Shown here one piece after another: positions 1 to 9,195 of a stretch of 64,000 bases of DNA. Each line of letters opens with the position of its first letter. Positions within the stretch are counted from its first letter, which is position 1. The translations under genes and the position numbers were made by a program. Location of the stretch: NCBI GenBank assembly GCA_022376515.1, contig WTXI01000070.1, positions 62,001 through 126,000 on the forward strand, written 5' to 3'. The DNA is from Lactifluus volemus (taxonomy: Eukaryota; Basidiomycota; Agaricomycetes; Russulales; Russulaceae). Under the pieces are notes generated by a model. The model did no database searches. It was not told the origin of the DNA and saw nothing but the letters and a program-made list of their open reading frames with translations.

Positions 1-1
1 A

Positions 2-256
2 CACGCAGATTTTGGCGCGGTTCCTCCTTCCACGGTACCTGGCGCTTCGTTGTCATCTGTCCCGGCTACAGGTTCCAGTTCCGTGCTCCCCACAGAGCCA
101 CGGTCGTCCGTAACCTCTCTCACAGCTCAACCGGTGATCCTCGTTTCTCAACCAGACAGGTCACCGGATGATGCGGCATTCGGTATTCACGAGAATTCCC
201 GGACTCCTGAATCCTCAGGTGGAGGCCCCGTAATACCGGTGCCTGTCCCTCCCTGA
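2..256 (+). CDS. 3' end of a Ser/Thr/Pro-rich protein (partial)
   Basis: One frame is open from the first bases of the window to a TGA at 254-256, about 84 residues. The translation is low-complexity, rich in Ser, Thr and Pro, and ends in a short Pro/Val run. It has no recognisable domain and looks like the disordered C-terminus of a gene whose start lies left of the window. A chance open frame of this length in GC-rich DNA is possible, so support is modest. Confidence 0.35.
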   Translation, partial: HADFGAVPPSTVPGASLSSVPATGSSSVLPTEPRSSVTSLTAQPVILVSQPDRSPDDAAFGIHENSRTPESSGGGPVIPVPVPP

Positions 257-909
257 CATCGCGAAACACCTGATACTCTCTGTCATGACGCTATCAGATA
301 ATTACAAAGTCAACGCGTTTTGTAGAGTATGCAGGTCACCTTGTTATTCTCCATATCGGTACGCTGCACCTTCATAGGCGGGTTCGACGAACATCTTGTC
401 TCTCACTGCAGCAGTGCTGCCTGTTACGTTACTCACCGTACAAGCTTCTTGTTGTAAGATTCTCCTTGCTCGCTATCCTCGTCAGATTGTCCTTTCGTTT
501 CATGCATCCCATGCCATCATTGTCAACATGACATTGCGTAGACACGTCCGATCAGATGCGAGACCTTTTCAATTCCGAAGCTATCCCCATATGGGATGTT
601 GCTTCTCCGAGTCCGAAGACACGTGACCCAGCGAAATAACCCGTTACTGCCCAACGTGCTACATCCTAACGCGACAGAGAAAACTATTCAAGTCCTAGCT
701 ACTACAACTTTAGCTGGTAGGGATTGAAACCTGAAATTTGGATGCCTACATAACGTGGGGCGGGTGGAAACCTCCAAGCATGCCGTGTGGCAGCCGTCTT
801 TATAATAATCTACGCTGAGGCGCTCTCCAGACGCTCGCACCATCTCCTCTGTCACACTACACGTCACGGCGTTGCTGATTGAGCCCTCATCTCATATCTT
901 CCACCTTTC
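257..909. other. Intergenic, no supported gene
   Basis: Short open frames here (such as 396-626) show no domain, no plausible splice structure and no relation to other sequence in the window. The last 100 bases before 910 are CT-rich and could be the promoter and leader of the following gene. Confidence 0.4.
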
Positions 910-1823
910 ATGCATTCACCACACGAAGTTTACCAGAACGAGCTCAAGTCCCGGTACAAACTCCACGGCTGGGCGTTATGGCAGCCTGAACCGGACCCCG
1001 ATAGTCCTACTGAATATGTAGCTATCGGCGACGTTGGTTACATATACAACGGCAGATTTGTTCGCCTGTTCAACATACAACGGAAAAAAGATGACCCTTC
1101 GCACCAACAACATGGCGTACCAGAGGGCTACCGTCATATGCCCCCTAGTCCATTCGACATCTTTCAAAAATCAAGGTTGGATAGAGGAGACTATTGCTCT
1201 AGATCTGTGCGGACGGATAACGCACCGAACGGGTATGTGATATGGTTTCTTTCAAGTTGACACCCGTGCTTGAACTCGTCTCTTCGCAGACGAGTCTATC
1301 AGTGCAGAGGGAGGGGAAAGACCGGAGCTGTGTTGCACCTCCCAGACCATGCCCTTAGTCGCGATTATCGTGGATCAATGACGAAACTGATCAAGAAGTA
1401 TCTGGATGACAATTCTCAGAGGTTTTTCGAGTTTGCAAGGGGTCATTTCCCCGATGTAAAAGAGATCATCCTCGTCACCGGATACACTGCAGTAACCTCG
1501 TGGGCCGCGGCAGTATTTTTGGATAAACAGACCGATGCAAAGCTGGAATTTCAATCGCTTCCCAATGATAGGATGAATTTGCAATGGCGCGTCGAGGACA
1601 ACATCCGTGAGCACGTGCCGTGTCATACCAGTAATCCCACTCAAGTTTGTAGTCTTGACCTCATCCATCTCACACGCACTGACTTAATCTTTATTTCTAT
1701 TCAAAGGATGATCTGCTTGCCAACCAATGCATCTACATCCGTGGCTTTCAAGCACGGCACAAATACGCCAATGATAACAAATTCGAAATTGAAGCGTTCG
1801 GAGCGCCTCCGCGACGGTTCTGA
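910..1823 (+). CDS. GDVGYI-family basidiomycete protein of unknown function
   Basis: Three exons, 910-1232, 1290-1644 and 1707-1823, with GT-AG introns of 57 and 62 bases and consistent phase, give a 264-residue protein. The N-terminal half carries the motif IGDVGYIYNGRFVRLFNI (about residues 38-55), then a GVPEGY motif. The second half has a TGAVLHLPDHA stretch, an ILVTGYT...TSWAAAVFLD core and a C-terminal NQCIYIRGFQA motif. I recall this layout from a large family of uncharacterised agaricomycete proteins; no enzymatic motif is visible and no function should be assigned. Each junction is confirmed by the paralogous copy fused to the F-box gene on the other strand, which has the same introns at the same positions. 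No break was seen. Confidence 0.75.
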
Positions 1824-1900
1824 TAACCCTGCGAGAAAATGTGTGTTACGTGGGGCGCGGGCGTGTTCAGGCGGATTGCGAAGGAAAAGAATGTAACAGA
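910..1900 (+). repeat. Left arm of a ~1 kb inverted repeat
   Basis: This segment is closely similar to the reverse complement of about 2570-3560, covering both introns and about 70 bases beyond the stop codon. The arms are separated by roughly 670 bases. The copies differ by scattered substitutions and small in-frame indels, such as three extra codons before the FPDVKE motif in the right arm, so this is a real diverged duplication and not an assembly mirror. Confidence 0.8.
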
Positions 1901-2189
1901 GGAGCACGAATGAAAATCAATGGAATTATGGCGGGTACGCTAGCGATTCTATTCCTACATTGTTTCGTCATTACACAATTTTGGAGTCTTTTAACGCAAT
2001 TTCACGTTTGTACCTACAGGTGGCAGTACTAGTAGAACGTGGGCCGGAAAAATGAGCATCACGGGGTGTCTGTCGAAGGAAGGAAGTAAGGGAATACAGT
2101 ATCAGTTACGAACTGAAGTTGGACTTGGCACGAGAGAGAGAAAGCCGTCGCAAGGCATCGCGGGAGAAAATTGAGCAGGTGGTTTGAGT

Positions 2190-2400
2190 ATCCAGTTATT
2201 GGGCGGAGGCAGCGCCGATGCCGGCCGGCTGCCAGTTGGACCGCACCGAGCCTCGGTTAAGTTCGGTAACACATCCGGCCTCGACTCGGAGGCCATACGC
2301 ACTTCTTTCATTTCCTCATTCCTATCTACTTACAGGTTCAAGTCAGATAATATAAATTAGTCTCCAGTCTCCATTTCCAAAGATTATCTCTCTTGTACAC
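2190..2400 (+). repeat. Dispersed repeat, copy 1
   Basis: A block containing a GCCGATGCCGGCCG core, a TTCGGTAACACA motif and a TCTCCATTTCCAAAGAT motif recurs in the same order and strand at about 6255-6475. It lies between the two arms of the inverted repeat. Both copies end near a CTTGTACACC/CTCGTACACC run, so they may be old promoter or leader sequence carried by duplication. No coding frame is shared. Confidence 0.6.
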
Positions 2401-2569
2401 CTGTGTGCTGCGCCTCGCACCGCACCACACCCAGCCCTTTGAGTTTCATACTTACTTTTTGAGGTCTTGCGTTTGTCGTGATTTCCTACTTTGTGATTAT
2501 GTATATAAAGGGTCGCAGATGTGTTCAGAGGACCAGCGTAGCATCTCCGTGTCTCTGTTCTGCTCTAAA

Positions 2570-3560
2570 ATTGTCTTCATTTTCCCCAACTGCTCCTCTG
2601 TTACTTTCTTTTTCTTCGCGATCCGCCTGAACACGCCCGTGCCCCACGTAATACACATCTTCTCGCAGGTTATCAGGATCGTCGCGCCGGAGGCGCTCCG
2701 AACGCGTTAATTTCAAATTTGTTATCCTTGGCGTGTTTGTGCCTTGCTTGAAAGCCACGGATGTAGATGCATTGGTTGTAAAGCGGATCACCCTTTGAAT
2801 AGAAATAAGAATTTAATCAGTGCGTGTGAGGTAGATGAGGCCAAGACTACAGACTTGAGTGGGATTACTGGTATCACACCACACGCGTTCACGGTTGTGG
2901 TCCTCGACGTGCCATTGCATATTCATCTTATCATTGGGAACTGATTGAAATTCTAGCCTTGCGTCGATTTTTTTATCCAAAAATACAGCCGCGGCCCATG
3001 AGGTTGCCACAGTGTATCCGGTGACGAGGATGATCTCTTTTACATCGGGGAATTGCTCCCTACGATCCCTTGCAAACTCGAAAAACCGCTGAACATTGTC
3101 TTCAAGATACTTCTTGATCTGTTTCACATAAGCTCCATGATAATCGTGATTAATCGCATGGTCTGGGAGATGCAAAACAGCTCCGGTCTTTTCCCTCCCT
3201 TTGGACTGATAGACTCGTCTGCGAGGAGACGAGTTGAAGTACAGGTGTCAAAAAAGCCGTATCACATACCCGTTCGGTGCGTTAGCCGTCCGCACAGATC
3301 TAGAGCAATAGTCTCCTCTATTCAACCTTGATTTTTGGAATATGTTGAATGGACTAGGAGGTATAGGACGGTAGCCCTCTGGTACGCCATGTTGTTGATG
3401 CGAGGGGTCATCTCTTCTCCGTCGTATGTTGAACAGGCGAACGAATCTGCCGTTGGATATGTAACCAACATCGCCGATAGCTACACATTCGGTAGGACTA
3501 TCGGGGTCCGGTTCAGGATCCCATAACCTCCAGCCGAGGTGTTTGTGCTGGGACTTGAGC
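2570..3560 (-). repeat. Right arm of the ~1 kb inverted repeat
   Basis: Reverse-complement partner of 910-1900. In this arm the sequence is not a free-standing gene but the 3' end of the F-box fusion gene. The similarity starts abruptly just downstream (in gene orientation) of a short 18-base tandem repeat, which marks the junction. Confidence 0.8.
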
Positions 3561-5069
3561 TCGGCCGCGGCCCATGGCTGCAACGGCGGCCAGGGCTGCA
3601 GTGGTGGCTGGGGCTGCAGTGGTGGCTGGGGCTGCAGTGGTGGCTGGGGCTGCAGCGGATGTATCAGAATGACAGGGTGGTTGGATAGCTGGCGCGCGGT
3701 GATGAATGGTTTAAGGAGGACAGTCGGTGTAGTAACAGAAAGGGTACGCAAGGCAGGTAACACCTCCATGACCCAATCTCCAGTGAGCTCGTTCAGCGCA
3801 GGGGCGATAAGCGAATCCAGTCCGGATAATATTTTTAGGCCCTGCACAGAAGTGAATGGGCGAAAAAGCTCCAGCCACTGAGTGTGATCCATGTCATCTT
3901 CAAGGTGCTTCTGAGTCCACCCCACGTTACATTCTTCCACATTGCAGAGGAAAATCGAAAACTGTTCGCATATTTGTGCTAAACCCGACAATTGCCAATC
4001 GAGTGCGTCGCACGATATGAGGATATGTAGATTGGCTTCAGGATTCACGGGAGGATGGAGACGATCATTATAAAGGGAGATTTCGGCCGTGCTCTTGTCG
4101 AGGAACAGCCCCGCTCGCTTGAATGACCCGAGCACGTTTGTGCGACCGAAAAACTGGAGGAATTGTGGGGTGTCGAAAATAAGCCGATTGAAGAACTTTG
4201 TTTCGATGGAGCTAATGGAAGGAGTGTCGATCCGAGAGACGAGGTCTTCAAAGTACACGCTATCGCCATGGAACTCAAAACGGGTGACGGCGGGAAGGAT
4301 AACGCGTGTCGACGGAAGTTGAAGTCGATGAGGACGAGAAGCTGGGGATTCAAATTCAATGTGAAGGACTTCAAGCTTGGCCAATGCGGACAGGCTGGTA
4401 GCCATTGCTTCGGGTGAAATGTAACCGGTATGGGGTATTCGGGTAAGTTGGACTTGGACAAGATCATGGCAAGATGGAAAAAGTTTTGGTAATGCTGGAA
4501 CTGGAATACCGCCCAAGATGAGACGTTGTAGACGCGGGGCGGACCCGCCCAGGAAGGCATCAAGCATCGGCGGCGGCACCGGCTCGTCTCCGAAATCTAG
4601 TTTAAGGTATGTCAGCGCTGGAAATGGCACCTGGATCACTCCCGAGAATTGTTTCAATTCAGGACGTGTTAGAAAATTGAGCTCGATTTCGCACACGCGA
4701 TCATGAAGCTCAAGCGCAGCAACGATACTATCACCGAACAAGGCTGGCAATTTCCTTGTCTGTGTGTCTCTGACCATGATGGGAAGCATGGCCAAACATC
4801 CAGCGTCCTTCTCACGGGTATGTTCGTGTTGCATTCGAGATACAAGTCAAGATGACGCGGAAATCCAAACACAGCGTATCGCCATCTTCGGCAAACGTGC
4901 ACCAGGATATGCCACTGATTCGGCACGTACCCGTACGAATCTCTTTGATAGAAGTAAAAGATGTCCAAGAGGACATCTTCTGGGAGAGCTTCATTGCTAA
5001 TCAGAGATTAGCTGAGTCAATACCAACTCAAAGTAGGGGTCTGACATACTTGGGCCCAGGGGGACTCAT
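2673..5069 (-). CDS. F-box/LRR protein fused to a GDVGYI-family tail (one frameshift)
   Basis: Four exons on the minus strand: 5069-5050, 4996-3270, 3218-2855 and 2792-2673. The start is the short first exon MSPPGP, identical in design to the paralogue at 16027. Exon 2 begins with an F-box (LPEDVLLDIF), a VCRRWRYAVFG continuation and LRR-like segments, as in F-box substrate adaptors of SCF ubiquitin ligases. After the residues HPVILI the protein runs through a PLQPQP-type repeat into a complete GDVGYI-family domain, whose two introns match the free-standing gene at 910. A single missing base near 4780-4790, compared with the 16 kb copy, breaks the frame between the F-box and the LRR part. If this is real the gene is a pseudogene or starts internally; if it is a consensus error the protein is about 800 residues. 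The fusion itself is seen directly in one 528-codon open frame. Confidence 0.65.
3576..3657 (-). repeat. 18-bp in-frame minisatellite at the fusion junction
   Basis: About four and a half copies of an 18-base unit (GGCTGCAGTGGTGGCTGG on the plus strand) encode PLQPQP/PLQPWP hexapeptides. It sits exactly between the F-box/LRR part and the GDVGYI tail, and is absent from both related genes that lack this fusion. It probably acts as a flexible linker and may vary in copy number. Confidence 0.8.
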
Positions 5070-5169
5070 CGATAGTGGTGTTGAAGATTTAGCAAGAGTC
5101 GGGGTTTATATAGAAGTCCCCGTGGTCTTCACGTGTGCACAGCCTCATGGATCATGGATCAAAGATCAA

Positions 5170-7395
5170 CGTTGATCAACACGTTGTGCTTTTAAAACTA
5201 CACAAGGAGAACCAGGAACCTTGGGATATCGCAAGTGTTCTATTATAATCCCATGCTCATCTGGTTGAGCTACCGGTTAACAGATGATCTACAGATGTAC
5301 TGAACGAAACGAAAGATGTCCAGCACAAGAGGATAACAGTGTTACGTACACCCTGTTTTCAGCCCCCGACGACAAAAGAAAACACGGGCCTTTGCCGTTC
5401 CCACGCCAGACTCTGAGCGCGAAGGAAGAGTGTTGTTGGGAAGACACAATCAATAATTTACCCATACGCTCGTTCCTGTGGTCTGGAAGCAGAGACGGAG
5501 AGCAAACGAGACTAAAGTTGTGACGTGACTTGGAGATGGTATGCCGGCAAAATAACGTCTCTGCCTGGGACTCCGCAAGGAGTGAACATGTACGCAACAC
5601 GAAAGGGCAAAGAGAACGAGAACGAGAACGGATTTGACCAGATTAAAGGATTGCGTCAGGTCAAAGAGATGTACTGGACGGGCCTGTCGCGAAATGGACG
5701 AAGAAAAGATTGGAGGTGACTAGGTGGAACTTGAAGCAGAGATCACATCCGTCCAAAGGCAACAGCAGTAACGAGGAGAACGTCACCACTGTCGCCCTTG
5801 GTCCCTTGAACAGAAGAAAACAAGAGAAGGGGTGGCGCTGAAGCCCCAATTTGTAGTTGGTACAGCATCACACATCCGCTTATAATTACCATTGCTCCGA
5901 GTCGGCTTATGAGGCGACAGTAGCAAGAATGTCAACGCGTCAACCACGTGAATCTAGTGGTGGCGGCGGGAGCTCTGGACTTGAGGGTCTACCGCAGCAG
6001 CCGCTTGGAACTTCATATATTCTGAACGGCGCAAGCTCATCGACGGGGCATGGGGTGGAAGTGTTGACATCTCCGCATCGTCATGCTGCCCAAACGCTCT
6101 ACGGTGTGCCTTACGTACAACTATAATGCTTGTTGAACCATCTGAATATGAGAACTATGGTTGGAGAGGTAAGTAAGGACATTTGGAAGCGTGATGCCAG
6201 TGGTTAGATAGGAAAGGCATGAGGCGCTGTACGAAAATGTAGCTGAGGCATGGCAAGTGGGGGGCAGTGCCGATGCCGGCCGACTTGGCCTCACCAACCC
6301 TCGGTTATGTTCGGTAACACACCGGCATCGAGGCCGTACATTACACCACTCGTTTCCTCATTGCTTCTACTATATTAATCACGGACACACTAACTTGAGT
6401 CTCGTTACGGATTCAGTTAGATTAGTCTCCAATCTCCATTTCCAAAGATGAAGCTCACTCGTACACCTTTCCCAAGACCTTTTCCTCTTGTCGAGCTGCT
6501 TCCAGCTCGAATGAGCTAGTGCTTCTCCGGTCCGACTTTTGGTGCGTATGAATGGCTCACGTCAAGTTTGGACAGGATTAAGCCACAGCCTTTGTCTTTA
6601 CCCATTAGGGAATCTAATCAGATATCCCTCTATTTGGCATCGCTTTGTTCTTCTCTGCGCCCCAGCCTACCCAGGTCGCCTGTGCTCTCTCACATCCTAT
6701 GTCCTTCTTCTTCTTTGGCGTCTTTTCTGTTTTCACATACTCCATGCCCTTTGCGCGTTACGTTACTGTTCACCTATCCATTCTACGATCGGTTTCCTCT
6801 TCCCTTTGGAAGTAGTCGCTGCAGCAACGAATTCAACCCATTTCATGGAAGGATGTCGTGTCTCACTGCACAGCTCAAGCCCAGCCACCACACCAGTGTT
6901 CAGGGGCATAGTCTATTAGGGCACCTACTAGTACGGTACAGCATGTGAGTCCATAATAAATCACGCCAGATGACAAGCCCGCGTATATGATAGGAGTATT
7001 TCATGTACGCCCAAGTTTCTCCGGCTTGCTGCTCATCATAGCGCTATATTCCCACGTCATTACCTTGACAAATTTTGGCCGATAGCAGAGCGGAAGTCTT
7101 CCGGCGACGCCTGGAACGCACTTGCGCATGGGAATGCCAGGACACCACCACGCCCCTTTATTTTCCTTCACCACGAACACGCCAAGGATAACGGTGCAAG
7201 ACCCCGCACCGCCATCAGGGCCGTCATCCGGTGCAGTCCTCTGCGGCCGAGCTTATATATGTGTCATGATACTGATATGTCCTTTGTTCTTCCTCCCCTA
7301 CTTTTGCGTCGTAGATTCCTTACATGCACAAGACGCCGCCAAAACCATCTCTCCTCGCCTGTTTCGCTCAAATTGTCTGCACATTATAGCAAAAT
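5170..7395. other. Intergenic, with a second copy of a dispersed repeat
   Basis: No gene can be supported. An open frame at 5857-6126 (Gly/Ser-rich, ends PYVQL) and overlapping frames at 6539-6948 have no recognisable motif or splice pattern. The only structure seen is the repeat at 6255-6475. Confidence 0.4.
6255..6475 (+). repeat. Dispersed repeat, copy 2
   Basis: Partner of 2190-2400: the same GCCGATGCCGGCCG core, TTCGGTAACACA motif and TCTCCATTTCCAAAGAT motif in the same order, with small indels between them. Confidence 0.6.
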
Positions 7396-8176
7396 ATGAG
7401 TACTGACGACTTCGTCCCACACCATGTCACTTGGATTGTGTAGGCTTCGTTGTTTCCCACATCCTGCTAGATACTGACCAATCGTAGGCCTGCTTGTATT
7501 ACTCTCCGGATGGAGGCCAGACCCTCGTCCCAGTGCGATTTGAAGAGCCTAACGAACCAAACGGTAACAATGAACCGGCAGTGCGTTCGAATCTGGTCGT
7601 TCACCCACCCAGGCATGGTACTACACTCCCTACACTCCCTTATTTGCACGTGCTGACTGAGTAGGTTGACCAGCCTGCCAATGAGCCACAGCTCGAAGCC
7701 TCGGATGAGGGGTCGTTAGGTCCCTCAGGTGAGCACCTCGCTGCATCCCCAAGCGACGACTTGGATTTCTTTCTGACTTTATCTATAATAAAAGACATAT
7801 CCTATGAATGCTCCGAACAAGGGCAGAATCATCGGCTACCGAACTCTATGGCACTCACGGTGGCGAAGCCATGACTCCAAAGACCCACCACAGCAAGGTG
7901 AATACTATAGAGTCTAGAACTTAATAGGTGACCCAAGTTCACTAACCCATCTCAGCAGCTTCCCCTGCTAAATGGAGTCGGGACGTGTTGGTGGATCAAA
8001 GGTGGAAGGTGCTATGCAGCATATGCGACACCGTATTTCACTCGAGGAAAGCTTTCAATCGCCATTTCGATGACAAACATTCTGACCCGAAAAAATGCCC
8101 GGAATGTGACCTGATGATTGTTGGAAAGCGGAAACTCAGAGCTCATTTCGATCGAGATCACAAGGACGTGCTCTAG
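7396..8176 (+). CDS. Small two-finger C2H2 zinc-finger protein
   Basis: The last exon ends in two C2H2 units: CSIC...H..H, then CPEC...H..H, with the spacer DKHSDPKK between them and a stop at 8174-8176. Upstream exons can be traced from an ATG at 7396, with GT-AG introns at about 7438-7487 and 7582-7665 and a serine-glycine exon end just before 7728. The next exon is best read from about 7831, but its frame does not join the finger exon cleanly, so one small indel or a mis-set intron remains. Related two-finger units occur at 33.0 kb, 34.7 kb and in the N-terminus of the ankyrin gene at 9.7 kb. Fingers of this kind could bind DNA or protein; no target can be inferred. Confidence 0.55.
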
Positions 8177-8279
8177 CTCACCACATGCAGCTAGCAGACT
8201 TGGCCCACACGGAGGCGAGTGCTGAAATGCGTATGCGACCTTTGGTGGTTTGGCGATGATCGCCAAGCGATCCCACTAG

Positions 8280-9195
8280 GCTTTTTGGCCTTCATCGACG
8301 ATGGCCTATTTTTGTCTTCGTTTCTGACTGACCTATGATCCTATTACTGTATGCATTTGTGCGACAGGTGTAACAGAAGTAATCTTGCTCTATTCGTCTT
8401 TGCTTTCGCAGCCGATTAGACATGTGAGTGTGCTACCCTATTTTCATATGTAGGAACTTGATATGATGTGATGGCTCGGTTTCTGGGGAAATGGATACAT
8501 TTGCGTGGCTCTGACAGTGTCAAATTGCATTGACTGCACCAATTGAAGACTCCTCATGGTGGTGTGGTTGGCCCTCAAATGCAGAAGAGGAGACAGACGA
8601 GGGGCATATTTCCAGTGACCATAACATGCTGTTTAAGTTCACCAATTGGTGATCGGACAGGTATATGGAGGCCGTTACATGGGCTCGAATCATGAAGCAG
8701 CCGCTGAAGGATTCCCCATCTCGCTCGAGCCCGCGCCGGCCCCGCGGATCATTAGTCAAAAGTAAACATGTGACGCTTCTCCGAGTTTGATCGTCACAAG
8801 TGTCACATTACATGTCTTTGCAGAATCACCGCTGGTAATGAGGAAACCGCATTGCAACCGCTTGTGGAACCGTGGAGCCCAGTACAACTGTAAATCATTG
8901 GAGAGAGCTATTCGCATTTCTGACACAGTCAGTCGAGCGTCCGGATCACAGGTAGTTTGATGATCCGCTCTATAACTTACACGCCAAGGGTCGTGCCAGT
9001 ATACAGTACTACCTCTTGGAGATATGGAAGTGAGTGGATCAGTGACATGTAACGTGTAACGTCATGTCACGCGCCCCCCTGTCAGCTGACTTACACAGCC
9101 TATCGGGCCCCGCCCATTTGCCCAGCCAAGTTAGTAATACTGATAGTAGTAGATGTACTTTGCTTCTCCGATTCATTCCTTTTTTACCCCATCTC
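8280..9195. other. Intergenic, no supported gene
   Basis: The stretch after the zinc-finger gene weakly resembles trailer sequence of the 33 kb zinc-finger unit (a TTTGTGCGAC motif). The minus-strand open frame at 8520-8759 has no recognisable domain. CT-rich sequence just before 9196 could belong to the promoter of the next gene. Confidence 0.35.

Noticed and set aside
976..1668. Minus-strand open frames opposite the GDVGYI gene
   Set aside because: They are antisense shadows; the plus-strand exons are supported by conserved motifs and by a paralogue with the same introns.
5230..5290. tRNA-like GGTTGAGCTACCGGT stretch
   Set aside because: It does not fold into a cloverleaf and lacks a B box.
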